Origin: Agapanthus africanus
Taxonomy: Eukaryota; Streptophyta; Magnoliopsida; Asparagales; Amaryllidaceae
NCBI GenBank assembly: GCA_030015575.1
Contig: JASDDO010000016.1
Coordinates: 111,867,241-111,931,240, forward strand
Length of the DNA stretch: 64,000 nt
Direction: 5' to 3'
Shown here: piece after piece, positions 21,919 through 33,831 of the stretch
How positions within the stretch are numbered: position 1 is the stretch's first letter
Layout: each line of letters opens with the position of its first letter
The notes under the pieces: model-generated
The model's input: the letters and a program-made list of their open reading frames with translations, nothing else
What the model was told of the DNA's origin: nothing
Databases searched by the model: none
Position numbers and translations under genes: made by a program

Positions 21919-22113
21919 GTTGGCCAAAGTCAAGGCAAAGTGTTTGGTAGCTGTTGGTTATTCATATGCAGCATAGATAGATGCGTTGGTTTGGAACAGT
22001 CGTACTGCCTTGTTGGCCAAAGTCAAGGGTAGGTACGGGTGGATTCAAATCAACCTGGAGAATGACGGGTAGAACTTGATATGTGACTTATGATTTGTTG
22101 GCCAAAGTCAAGG
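21919..22113 (+). other. Three copies of a 17-nt loop motif, copia A leader
   Basis: GTTGGCCAAAGTCAAGG occurs identically at 21919-21935, 22012-22028 and 22097-22113. The second is bracketed by CGTAC/GTACG and the third by CTTATGA/TCATAAG. Confidence 0.75.
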
Positions 22114-22510
22114 TCATAAGAGCATGGGGTAGAAATCACATCGGGATTTTCAAAAGAACTGAAACTTGCCAGATATGCGCATACCTTCTGGAGTGTGATA
22201 CCGTGAGCGGATTCCGTCACGTTATCATGCGATGATAGTTGGATGCCGATTCCCACTGATGAGTTGGTTTACTCCTCGGGTGATCCCGACTAATTCTTCT
22301 TTCAGGTTTGGAGGAGAATTTGACGGTACAGTGGGAGGTTTCCAGATTAGATAAATTGGTTACCGATCTGATCTAGGTTAGAGTGCACGCTGAGTGTTTC
22401 TTTTCTCTCTCTCTTCGGCAGCGACCATTGACCCGACCCTAAGACTATGACTCAGTGACCAAGTTGACCGAACCTTCTTAACACTGGCTTTTGGATTGTC
22501 AGAGTTGCAA

Positions 22511-23228
22511 ACCTCATTGCCACTCCTACTTTTACCCCTTTTCTCCAGGACACCCCGTATTACCACGAACGTCCACTTCCATTGGACAAAACTATCGTAT
22601 GGTTAGATACGAACTCGAAGGAATTCGAGGATGGTTTCCGGTTCTGGAGAAAACGAATAGGACTATTCAGTTGTCTTTTCCTTTTACCTTCTCTCAGGTT
22701 GCGAGTACTCCTTGATTTAGGAGATAGTACACCTATTACGCAAATTGGATAGTCTTCTTCCAAACCTTAGGCTGGTGCCGACCGGTAGGGAATGAAGAAA
22801 ACCAATTAGCCTAACAATGGTGTGCAGAAGGTATTAAGTTAAGACAAAGCAAGGGATTAGTAAGAGGGCAAAGTAAATTGCAACTGCTATTCACGACCAA
22901 ACCAGGTATTTCATTACCACTCCCAAATCACCTTTGTATTTCTCCAGGACACTCCGTATCACTACGAAGATCCACAGTTTATTGGATACTCCATCGTATG
23001 GTTATATACGAACTCGAAAGGAACTTGTTCCAGTTCGTGGATGGATTCTGGTTCAGGAGAAATAGGAATTAGGTTTATTCGGTTGTCTTTTATCTTCACC
23101 TTCTCTCGTATTGCGAGTCTTCCTAGGATTAGGACAGTACACCCATTATGCTTATTGGATAGTCTTCTTCCAAACCATAGGCTGGTACCGAACGGTAGGG
23201 AAGGAAGAAAACCATTTGGCCTAAGGGG
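22511..23228 (+). repeat. Long direct repeat in place of gag, copia A
   Basis: Copies of about 300 bp at 22511-22810 and 22910-23228 (period about 399 bp) share CGTATGGTTA...TACGAACTCG and TTGGATAGTCTTCTTCCAAA. I could not match either copy to Gag. Confidence 0.65.
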
Positions 23229-24420
23229 TGTGCAGAAAGTGATGACTAAAGACATAAGAAGGGATTTGGAAAGGTGGCAGAGATTTATACGGTTACAGTT
23301 GTGAATCTGGAAGAGGCATTACTAGGAATACCGGGATACCCCATCGAAACATTTAAATGTTTCAGTTTCACTGTGTACTGTTAAAGGAAAACTGATTTCC
23401 CGATTAGATACTTACTCCAGGGTATGTATTTACCAGGTATGATTCTCACATCTGTATGGTTTTACAGATGATGGGTGGGAGTAAGTTATTGGGAATTGGG
23501 TGATCATCCTCATTATATCGGGATTCGTTGTAATCGGTGATATTTGAGGAGATCACCTGGGCTGTTTGCCGGTCGGCAAATATTTGGTTTTGAATATCCG
23601 CTGTTGTGCACCAATTTCAAATTGATAAATCTATACGTCTATTATCATAGAGTGAGATATACCTTTTTGATATTATATCGATGACATTTACCTATATCAG
23701 TGGATGGTTAGGTAAGGAGCATTAAACAGCGATGTAATTCTTCTTAACCATAAGTACAGTTTTCAACCTATGACACACAGTGAATGAGTTATCAGACTCA
23801 AGGGACTTATACAGAGTATTGTATGTTGTCCAGGGTCCATCAGGACAGAGGGGTTGGTCCTCGTACTATATTCGGTTTACTTATGACTTCTCTAGTTTTT
23901 AGACAGGTGTTTCGTGGAAACACAGGGTCCGAATTTTGAGAAGCTATAGGTATTTGAATAAAGTAGAGAACCAGGTATTGCAAGTATCGGGATTCTTCAA
24001 AGTGATCAAAGATGTAGATACTTGTGTATGGTGTTCAGTTGATAGTAATGATTAAGAGAACTTACTTCTCTTTCAGGTTACTCATAATTGGAAGCATTCC
24101 TAAGTTGAGCAACGCTGATCGGCCTCCTTCCATTTAGTTAACATGCACTAGAGACAGCTGCATAATTTGAATCTGGTTCAATTAAATCAGTGCCTCTGGT
24201 CCTATATTGGATATAGAACAGTTCATATCTTAACGATGTTAAGGTACGGGGAGTTGTCCGGTTTATGCTTAAAACCAGACTCTGGATAACTCAAGGCACG
24301 TTTCTGTAATGGCTGTTTGTGGGTTGACCCAGGCTATGACGAGGGTTGACTTTCTACCATCTGGATGAACAATAGCGATATTGTTCTAGACTCGCCACAG
24401 TTTTATTAAAAATGGATTTT
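23229..24420 (+). other. Unrecognised internal region of copia A
   Basis: No long frame and no secure domain. By position it should correspond to protease and integrase. A few short stretches could be relics, but I cannot align them with confidence. Confidence 0.4.
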
Positions 24421-25433
24421 TTCAGAAAACAGTAGTGGGAGTATGGTAGAACTGGAAGTGATTCCAGAACCACAAACGATTACTGAAGATTTGATAAGGA
24501 ACCTAAAGATTCAATCTGGATTGACATTCCATTGGCCACTCCGCAGATAAGGTGGGTAACTTTAGGCACCCGAAAGGTACTACGGTAGCCTCAAGGACGG
24601 TGACAGGGAAGTTCTTGTTTACCCACACTTACCATTGCTGTTGTTCCAGACTGTGAGACCCGGCAGGAGGATGAGTATAGCGTCGTTCTAAACTTGCTTT
24701 AGAAGTGTACGTTTATATGATTCTGCCAGAGAGTTGTCGTAGTCAGTGGGAGCAGCGGAAGCATTGGTGGACAGGTGGCTTATGTCTACTTATAGACTAA
24801 AGTAGATATAGCGGAGATAGATCATCTATTTCTGACGTAAAAGTCATAGGTTTGACTTCATCAGAATAGGGGATGGATCTGTTGAGAAGGTAGTAGGGTG
24901 TGATGTCCTGGTATTTGGATGACATACACAGAATATGAAAAGAAACTCATATACTACGATCGGTTATACTTTGGTCGTCACACAGTGGTTTCTCCACAGG
25001 GTACTTAGACAGCATTCTAAGAGTATTTAGAATGGACGACTCCTGGCACGGTAGTGTACCTGCAGGTGATGGAGTCACCCTCTCTAAAGGTGTCTTACAG
25101 ACTAAAGGGGAGAGGGGTGTGCATGATTGGCAGATCACATGCTTAGGCAATTGAGTCAATCATAAGATGTCAAGTACCACGCCAGATGTTGTTCTTACAC
25201 TAGATGCAATAAGTTGACATTAATCCAATCCTGGAGAAACAGTCGGAAGCGGTTTTAGAACATAAGTGGATGTTTTAGGGATATGATAACGACAGCCTTA
25301 TTCAGGAGACGGTTATCATCCAGGCTTCCAAGGTGACCTGGACGACAAGAAGGTTGTCAGAGTTATAGTTTTTCCTTCTGACGAGGGGCAGTATTTTGGA
25401 CAGGTGATCCAAGGCAATACTGAGGGAGGCATG
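24421..25433 (+). pseudogene. Decayed pol relic of copia A (integrase tail to RT/RNase H), left of B
   Basis: From 24437 the DNA matches the integrase-to-RT linker of F (GAACTGGAAG...ATTCCAGAACCACAA, then CTCCGCAG and GGTACTACGG) with many indels. Scattered RT-like stretches follow (for example 25000-25100, near-matching the F sequence around 7900-8000). No frame is usable. B is inserted at 25434 and the relic resumes at 35911. Confidence 0.7.
25429..25433. repeat. Target site duplication of B, left copy
   Basis: GCATG is repeated exactly at 35906-35910. Confidence 0.92.
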
Positions 25434-27508
25434 TGTAGGGCTAGCCTAGCACCTCATCAAGGGTTCGGTAGCATCACATATGCCATAATCAAAATTTTAG
25501 AGGTGCTAAGTTAACTCGACAAGAATCGAAACTAGAAGTTTTAGGGATTCATACAAATAAGCATCACATGCAAATGTAAAACTATCACTAAGAGTAGAGA
25601 TTACAACCTTTGTAGATCTCCCTCGGTGACTCCTTGGCACTATGAGAGTTTGGAAAGGATCGATGGAAGCCTTCCTTGTCCACGATGATCCACCCGAAGT
25701 CCCTTTGCCCAAAGCTCCTTGCCTTACTTGTTTCGCAAACGAAGTAGAGCAAACACCCAACGCAATTCGGCTAGATGTGTGTAGTATGATAATGTGGTTT
25801 ATGTTCTTCAATTGAAATCCTTTCTTTTGTCAACTTCACTCAAGAGAGAAATCAAGAGAGGAAGAAGAAGATAATGGTGGCTTGAGCTTTCTATCATATC
25901 ACATATGATAACTTGTTTTCACACCCTTGTTCACAATTTTTCCTTTGTTGTGTGCATTGTGTTTCATATCACATATGAAGCTATTTATAGTGATGAGAAG
26001 GAATAATCACCATTATTCCATTACCACCATAATTGTGAGTGGAAATTCTTTTCATAAAGAATTAAGCATGGGTGGAAATTCTTTTCATTAAGTTAAGTAA
26101 AGCTTACCCACTAAAGAATAAAGGAGCATGAGTGGATATTCTTTACATTAACTTAAAATGATAAATACAAATTAAAAGCTTCAATATAAGTCTTGTATTG
26201 CCACCATTCTTGTATCAACAACCATGATACTATGTATGCATGTATGTGTCCATGCACATCATCATGTGCATACATGCATGCATACAAAAGGATTTATTTA
26301 AAGAATTAATCTAAATGTAATTTGTTAAATCAACACTTGATTTAGTAAACCGGTCATATCGCATATGATCCGACAAATAGAAAATGCCCAATTAATATAC
26401 GTTATCACATAACCGTATTTAATCGGGTCCCGCGCATATCTCATATGCACACCACATCTTTTGCCTGAGCCAGGAAACTTCATTGTGGGACTCTAAGACT
26501 CGTCAATACGCCAGCAGTAGATGATGATCATATCAATCATCTACAAGCCGCAAGAGGTCAGCTAAACATAACGGCCACCCGGGTATTGAAACGATCAGAA
26601 GAAAACCAGCAAAGCTGTAAAAACTCCCGTCGAGCCAACTGGCAACACTTACCGTACAGTCCGGTCTCTTCGTCAGATATGCTGCATATCGAGTCTAGGG
26701 ATGGTATCGTCGACCCCAGTAACTCAATAAGTCATGCTGGTGTATGGCTCATAACAGATTGAGAAACTACTGATAACTCTTATCAGTAAATCTCAGCAGC
26801 CCTGGCCAGGGACTTTATGTTATAGCCAATCGAGCATAGCACAACATCAACCCCCAATACCGGGAGAGACGAAACCCCTCCTATCGCTCATTGCCTCCAT
26901 GTGCCTCGAGACTGTACCCAAAGACCACCTGTTTGCACGACTCAGTAGAGCCGTGGTAGGGTGGAGATCAAAGTATAGTGGGAGGACACACAAGACTCTA
27001 TGACGATCTCGGGTCTACAGACTAACCTGTACCAGTGTCACCTGAGAACTGCTATCCGACGATAGATATAATACCATATAGGAGTTCTCGGCGAGTCCGT
27101 TCAGTGTACCCAGTCTCCACTGAGCACCCGCATACAATCTTTGGTGTCTCCTCACCAGATGGATATGGGATCATCCATCGCCCATCATATGTGACAAGAA
27201 TGGTATACGCTAGTCTACTCTGGAATATCGATGCCCTGTCTCGATACACCCTCGACTAGGAACAGTTCAAGGATATGCTTATAGACTATACGTGCCCCAC
27301 TAGTATGATCCGCATCATAATCACAGTAGTCAAGCAAATATCCTTTGGGCTTTATCAACATGTGTAAATGATTAAATCTACATATCAAGATAAAGTAAAC
27401 CAGATAGCGTACTATCATATTGAGCAAGAAATTCATCTATCTCCATAGATATATGTCCAAATTTTCACTATCCATATAATGGCCTTTAGGGCATACAAAT
27501 TACTAACA
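25434..27508 (-). repeat. 3' LTR of copia B (2,075 bp)
   Basis: On the minus strand it starts TGTTAGTAATTTGTATGCCC and ends GCTAGCCCTACA. It contains the shared LTR core, the AAATCAAGTGTTGATTT hairpin and a TATA box (CTATAAATAG, 25981-25990 reverse). Confidence 0.93.
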
Positions 27509-27521
27509 ATCTCCCACTTGC
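27509..27521 (-). other. Polypurine tract of copia B
   Basis: GCAAGTGGGAGAT on the minus strand, directly before the LTR. Confidence 0.9.
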
Positions 27522-27522
27522 A

Positions 27523-30500
27523 CTAAGGCCAGTTATTGGCGTATCTCATACCCAACATTTCAAACAGTCGCTCATGCTGAGGCTGTGGAAGTGCCTTGGT
27601 GAATGGATCCGCTGTGTTATCCTTTGTATCTACTCTCCGAATCTCGATCTCCTGGCGATCTACTATCTACCGGATCAGATGATATCTCCTTAGGATGTGT
27701 CTGGACTTCTGATGGGACCTTGGTTCTTTGGCTAATGCTATAGCTCCATTATTATCACAATACAATGGTATTGGATCAACAATGGTTGGAACTACTCCTA
27801 GTTCCGCAATGAACTTCTTCATCCAGACGGCTTCCTTAGCAGCATCACTTGCAGCAATATACTCAGCTTCCATCGTGGAGTCTGCAACGTTGTCCTGTTT
27901 GGAACTCTTCCAACTTACCACTCCTCCATTTAGGGTAAATACAAACCCTGAGATTGATTTACTGTCATCCTTGTCACTTTGGAAGCTTGAATCGGTAAAG
28001 GCCTCCATCTGGAGATCCCCATTACCATACACCAAGAACAATTCTTTAGTCCTTCGCAAGTACTTAAGAATGTTCTTCACTGCTATCCAATGTTTCTCCT
28101 CTGGGTTGGATTGATACCTGCTTACTACAGCCAGTGCATAAGCTACATCAGGGCGAGTACACAACATCGCATACATTATAGATCCCACGGATGAAGCGTA
28201 GGGTATAACGCTCATGCGAGCTCTCTCTTCATCAGTCTTCGGACAGAAGTCCTTAGAGAGAGTGATTCCATGACTAGCAGGCAAGGCACCACGCTTGGAA
28301 TCTTCCATACTAAACCTCTTTAGAATGGTGTCTATGTACTTTGATTGGGACAGTCCCAATAACCTCTTGGATCTATCTCTATAGATCCTAATGCCCAAAA
28401 TGCGCGAGGCATCACCCAGGTCCTTCATGGAGAACCTTTGTGATAAGAATAGTTTGACCGATTGTAGCATAGGAACATCATTTCCTATCAGGAGAATGTC
28501 ATCTACGTACAATACGAGGAATGTGACAGTACTCCCTACAATCTTCTTATAAATACATGGTTCATCTTCATTTCTGACAAAATCAAACTCTTTGATTGTA
28601 TCATCAAAGCAAATGTTCCAGCTCCATGAGGCCTGCTTTAATCCATAAATGGATTTAAGCAATCTACATGCTTTCCCGCTGCTCCCACTATCAATGAAGC
28701 CCTCTGGCTGATCCATAAAAACGCATTCTTCTAAATCACCATTTAGAAATGCAGTTTTCACGTCCATCTGCCAGATTTCATAATCATAGTGAGCAGCAAT
28801 AGCAAGTAGGATCTTAATGGATTTAAGCATTGCTACCGAAGAGAAAGTTTCATCATAGTCCAAGCCTGGTCTTTGATGAAAACCTTTCGCTACAAGCCTT
28901 GCTTTATAGGTCTCCACCTGTCCATCTACACCAATCTTTCTCTTAAAGATCCATTTGCACCCAACGGGTTTTATCCCAGGAGGCGCAACGTCCAAAGTTC
29001 ATACTTTGTTGGTGTACACTGACTCCATTTCGGATCTTATTGCTTCCAGCCATTTCACTGAGTCACCACTCGTGATAGCTTGCTGAAAACTAGTAGGGTC
29101 ATTATCATCCATGATGCAATCTTCTCTATCACCATCTATGAGAAACCCATAGTGTCTCTCTGGTGGGCGAGAAGTTCTACTAGACCTCCTGAGCGGCTGA
29201 GGTTCATGAAGTTCTACTGCAACATCAGTTTCAACCAATTCCTCCTGAGTAATTTGTGTCTCTAGAACCTCTTCTAGTTCTACCATATTGCCATTAGTAC
29301 TTTCCGTAAAGAACTCATTTTCCAAAAATGTGGCATGCTGAGCAACAAACACCTTTTGTTCCTCTTTGTGGTAGAATAGATATCCATACGAATGTTTTGG
29401 ATACCCCACAAATTTACACATGACCGATCGTGTCTCGAATTTGTCTGGATTCTGCTTTTTAACAAAAGCCGGACAACCCCAAATCCTAAACCTTTTAAGA
29501 GATGGTCTCTTTCCATTCCACATCTCATATGGAGTGGTAGACACGGTCTTGGTTGGAACCCTGTTCAATAGATACATTGCTGTCTCCAATGCATGTCCCC
29601 AAAAGGAAAGCGGTAACTCAGCATCACACATCATGGATCGTACCATATCCAATAGGGTACGATTCCTCCGTTCTGACACACCATTGTTCCGTGGTGTGTA
29701 AGGAGGAGTGAGCTGAGAGAGAATCCCATTCTCTTTTAAGAAGTCTAGAAACTCTGTACTTAAATACTCTCCACCTCGATCCGATCGAAGTTTCTTGATG
29801 CTCAAGCATGTTTGCTTCTCTACTTCAAGTTTATACTCCTTGAATTTCTCAAAGGCTTCAGATTTGTGCTTTATCAAAAACACGTGTCCGAATCTTGAGA
29901 AATCATCAGTAAAAGTGATGAAGTATGAAAAACCACCTCTTGCAAGTGTAGACATTGGTCCGCATACATCATTATGTATGAGGCTTAAGAGTTCACCAGC
30001 TCTCTCTCCGTGTCCACTAAACGGAGTTTTGGTCATTTTACCTTTGATACAAGACTGGCAAGTCGCATAAGATTTATATTCAAACGGATTTAAATATCCA
30101 TCTTTATGTAGCTTGTTTAGTCTTGTTTCATTAATATGACCAAGTCTACAATGCCAAAGAAAAGCTTCATTTATATCTGAAAACTTTCTTTTACTAGTAT
30201 GTTGTATATTGAAAACTGTGTGTTGGTTCAGGATGTAAATACCGTTATTTAGTGTACCATACCCAATCAACTCTTGATTCAGGTTAATGTTCATAACATT
30301 ATTTTGCAATATAAAATGATATCCTTCATTGTCCAACAAAGAAACGGATATTATATTACACAGCATACTTGGTACAAAATAACACGGGTTCAAAACCAAA
30401 ATACTTCCTGAAGGCAACCCTAGATGATACTCTCCCACGGATACAGCATGTATATTGGAACCATTTCCAACCCGCAGAGTATGATCTCCTATCTTTAAAA

Positions 30501-30740
30501 CTCTACTATTTCTCAATCCCTGCATACAATTGCAGATGTGAGAACCAGAACCGGTATCCAATACCCAGGATGCAGAGTTTAAAGAAAAACAGTTTTCAGT
30601 TACAAACACTCCTGAAGTGGAAGCATCAGCATGCTTCTTCTTCTTGAGATCAGCAAGATATGCAGCACAGTTGCGTTTCCAATGTCCTGACTTTTTACAG
30701 TAAAAACATTCTCCTTTTCCACTTCCCACAGCCCCGACTT
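27523..30740 (-). pseudogene. Copia B pol (zinc knuckle, protease, integrase, RT, RNase H) with two nonsense codons
   Basis: The first frame (30729 to 28999) has an intact CCHC knuckle (CFYCKKSGHWKRNC), aspartic protease WVLDTGSGSHICN, integrase HHCC (HCRLGH...CQSCIKGK) and core residues in NDVCGPM, LRSDRGGEYLS and NNGVSERRN (DD35E spacing). At about 28996-28998 a TGA stands where relatives have Trp, after YTNKV. The frame then continues through RT (MDVKTAFLNG, LVLYVDDILLIGN) and RNase H (DNNGAIALAKEPRSHQKSRH) to a TAG after YHLIR near 27664-27666, where relatives have Glu. The natural stop is at 27523-27525. The catalytic residues are otherwise present. The product would be the Pol part of a polyprotein for cDNA synthesis and integration, but it is not expressible as one chain. 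Confidence 0.9.
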
Positions 30741-31455
30741 TGTCTTTCCCTTCGCCTTTCTAACTCCACCTTTCTGTTTGATGGACTTCTTCTTTTTCTT
30801 TCCCTTGGCCTTAGCTTTTGGGAACGAAGAGGAAGATGGCCCAGCAAGCAGAGCAGGAGTTCTTGCCGTTTTCAATGTGTTCTCTGCACTTCTCAACATA
30901 TTGAGAAGTTCAGGCAATGATTTCTCCAAACCATTCATATTGAAATTTACTATGAACGGAGCAAAGGCAGGGGGGAGAGACTGTAGAACAATATCCGTAT
31001 ATTGCTCATTATCCATAGTCCATCCCAGTCCCTCAAGTTCTTCAATAAGACTAATCATTTTCAAAACATGGTCTCCAACTGATGCACCAGGGGCCATTCG
31101 CATCTGAAACAGCTTTCTAGATGCCTCGTATCTCAAAGTACGAGATTGCTCTTCATTACAACTCCTTTGTGTGAAGAAAGATGTATTGCACATCCATATT
31201 CTCGTGTTGCTTCTGATGGACATTGTCCATAGAAGCGAGCGCGAGGCACTTGGCCGTGTTGCAGTCATTTTCCCAAGTTTTTCGGATCTCCCTATCCGAG
31301 ACAGATGATTCAGGTCCTGGGATGGGTGGGGCTTCGGTATTGAGGACATATGATACCTTATCATATGAAAGTGCAATATTCAAGTTCCTCAACCATTCTT
31401 TATAATTTGGTCCTGTCAGTTTATTTTTCTCAAGTAGAAGCTTAAGTCCTAACAT
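30730..31455 (-). pseudogene. Copia B gag, frameshifted
   Basis: The likely start is the ATG at 31455 (MLGLKLLLEKNKLTG), aligned with the D start; the open frame extends further upstream but into leader sequence. After FLHTKEL near 31160 the frame is lost and resumes in another frame as RTLRYEASRKLFQMRMAPG. The frame changes again near 30735 before the zinc knuckle. The middle carries the copia Gag block (ISLIEELEGLG, SLPPAFAPF, LLNMLRSAE) and a lysine-rich tail. Gag would form the virus-like particle shell and bind RNA. Element D shows the same region in one frame, so these are mutations rather than a programmed shift. Confidence 0.88.
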
Positions 31456-31809
31456 CTGTAACTGCCATTCGGAGAGAGAAAAGGATACCCTTAGCGAAAT
31501 GCTCTTGCAAAGAATTAGATTAGTTATTATTTTATCTAATCGATGTCTCCCACTGCTTTTAATCAAATTTTCTTTCAAAACCTGAAAAGAAAACTAGCCA
31601 GGAATAATTACATTCTACAGTTTCGCTAACCGGTCAGTCATTCTAGACACCCACTGGATTAGCTAATTGTAAAGTGTAAAACTCTCCTGGAAGTAACACT
31701 TACTCACAGTGAGATCGAGATCCAACTATCACATAGATGGTATGCAATCTCATTGCAAATTTCAACTCTTGAAATTCCCGATATGGTTTTTACCCCTAGT
31801 CACTTATGA

Positions 31810-31998
31810 CCTTGGCTATGGTCAACATATCATAAGTACTAGTCAAATTATACCCGTCATTTCGTGATTAACTAGACCCACCCATATGACCCTTGACTAT
31901 GATCAACATAATCACAGAATGTCCTAAGTAATCGCATCATATGCTTTGTAGGAAGACATCACTTAGCTACCGTACACTACGCCTTGACTATAATCAAC
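31810..31998 (-). other. Three loop-motif stem-loops, copia B leader
   Basis: Plus-strand forms of the motif are CCTTGGCTATGGTCAAC (31810), CCTTGACTATGATCAAC (31891) and CCTTGACTATAATCAAC (31982). The first is bracketed by ACTTATGA and TCATAAGT, a perfect 8-bp stem. The one at 31982 has a wobble-containing stem and the one at 31891 only a weak one. Confidence 0.65.
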
Positions 31999-32325
31999 AT
32001 ACACAGCACGAATACTAAGTACTCTGCTTCCTAAAATGACGGAGGGTTGCGGATGGTTTTTAAGAAAACCTTTAACGCTTTGAACTTGATCTCGTTGTAG
32101 AATCAAACGGTTAAGAAAAGGAGTGGCTTAAGCTCCGCATCTTCTTGAAACTTGCATTTTCATAAAAAAGCCGAGTTTGTTTCAAATCTGATTCTGCAAC
32201 ATCATTAGGTTTCTTTTCTTTACATTAATCTCATTAATGCGATCCCATCATTAAAGTTCCTAAGCCATCACAGAATAGAACGTATACTTATACCATCCGC
32301 ATTCGCCACAGTGTCCCGTTATGCA

Positions 32326-32348
32326 CCGTTAGGTTACTTAACTAACGG
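32326..32348 (-). other. CCGTTAG/CTAACGG hairpin, copia B leader
   Basis: CCGTTAG (32326-32332) and CTAACGG (32342-32348) enclose GTTACTTAA. The same hairpin is at 57121-57143 in D. Confidence 0.7.
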
Positions 32349-32589
32349 CATAGCGGGGCGGGACTAGCGCGGGTGTAAAATATAAGCAACGTTTATTATA
32401 TATCATATATATAATAATAATCCATTCGTCTCAGATACTAAGTAATCACATTACAGAATATCAACAGCAGAAGCATATAAAAGGATATATAGGATGTCCG
32501 TATTTTGTATCGAGCCAACAATAGAAAATACGGATTCCATGGTCGTGATGAATAGCCAAGCCCACACCCTTAGACCCCTACGAGAGCGG

Positions 32590-32678
32590 CAAGTGATCCC
32601 GCCAATTCTAGAGTTTAGGAGACCCGGTCTCGACTCCTCGAGATGGCCTCCCACTGAACCCTAGAACCCGGTCACTTA
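32590..32678 (-). other. Branched leader fold, copia B
   Basis: AAGTGA (32591-32596) pairs with TCACTT (32672-32677). The position and the flanking GTAGGGGTCTA (reverse) match A, C and D, while the stem sequence differs. Confidence 0.55.
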
Positions 32679-33583
32679 TGCTCCCCTCCTTGGGTCTATC
32701 CTAATGCGGAAAAGTAAATAATATACAATTGATTTATACATGAATGAAAATAGAAACTCTCATCTCACATAAAAACCCCCGGCTATTCAGTCGCGACAAT
32801 CCTACTCATCATATCTCAGCAACACATAATATCTTATATCATCAACGTAAGTAAGTATGCGTATCCCGATTGTCGTTGACGTATAGCAACGAAAACGGCG
32901 ATACACCACATACTACACTTACGGTCGCAGAAAATAAAATGAAAAACTACAACATTTGGAATCCACAATCACCTTAGACATCATAAATTCGAAATATCAC
33001 ATACTTCGTATTTCATGCCTAACTATATGAATTCCACATATTGTATCACATTTCAGATACATAGACAATGTTAAACTTTTCGATCGAATAAACAAACACC
33101 CAAGATTTCCTAAACTGCACAACACTTGAGCCGAGTTCAAAAATTTCTAGAACATGCCATAGCCCCTTATGGACCAACCGTAGAAGGGCCAAACCAACGC
33201 CTCACATGTGGCAACGCTAAACTACCACAAACCCTAAGGTTCAGTGATAGTTTTGACGGTCACATAATCGAGTTAAGGTTATGTTCTTCTAGTGTGTCCA
33301 CAGATACGCTTGCATGTTTTTCGAAAGTTTCGAATTCGGGAAAAATCCAACACTTGGAATTTTTCCAATACGGGAAAAATTGTGTTTCTAATATTCGTTC
33401 AAACATTTTAACACGTTCTAAAAATCTGAAAATCTGAACGAAGTTAAATCTTTCCAATCGAATCACCAAATGCAATAGATCTCCAGAATACTCAACACTT
33501 GAGTAAGTTTAAAATATTTCAGAGGCAAGTACATATTAAATCAGGTCCACTGCATAAAAAAAATTTCCCTGAACCCACAGTAC

Positions 33584-33630
33584 GGCCGCGGATCCGCGGC
33601 CAAAGGCATGCCTTTGCGGTGGATCCGCGC
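33584..33630 (-). other. GC-rich palindromic hairpin, copia B leader
   Basis: GGCCGCGGATCCGCGGCC (33584-33601) is a perfect 18-bp palindrome. Together with the following AAAGGCATGCCTTT and GGATCCGC it can also form a longer imperfect hairpin. Confidence 0.7.
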
Positions 33631-33817
33631 TTCTTTGGAGGGATCATTCAAAAAAATTTATATGGTAACTCATTAAAAAGCCTGCTGAATTTTTTAAGAC
33701 CTTTTAATTTGGAAAAATCCAATTTTCAAAAAAATTTCCAGAGAGCGGTCCAAATTGGTGTTTCGTGGTTCGATCGAACGTTTAACATCGCCTACGCATC
33801 GCCTAAAGCTCTAGCCT

Positions 33818-33830
33818 GGCTCTGATACCA
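33818..33830 (-). other. Primer binding site of copia B
   Basis: TGGTATCAGAGCC on the minus strand, one base from the 5' LTR end. It is complementary to the 3' end of initiator-Met tRNA. Confidence 0.9.
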
Positions 33831-33831
33831 C

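Larger units (their letters stand above)
31456..33817 (-). other. Untranslated leader of copia B (about 2.36 kb)
   Basis: No long frame. In RNA order it contains the GC palindrome (33584-33601, hairpin to about 33630), the branched fold (32590-32678), the CCGTTAG hairpin block (32290-32385) and three loop-motif copies (31982-31998, 31891-31907, 31810-31826). The duplicated cassette seen in A and C is absent. Confidence 0.75.

Noticed and set aside
25506-25811. 101-codon frame repeated in both B LTRs (also 33904-34209)
   Set aside because: It begins at a TTG rather than ATG, lies in the R/U5 part of the LTR, and has no equivalent protein in the other families.
27728-28114. Plus-strand frame of 128 codons within B (and similar antisense frames in D and F)
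   Set aside because: Antisense shadow of the RNase H/RT coding strand; the same shadow appears in each copia copy.
30600-30760. Programmed -1/+1 frameshift between gag and pol in B
   Set aside because: Element D reads through the same region in one frame and B carries other random breaks, so a mutation is simpler.
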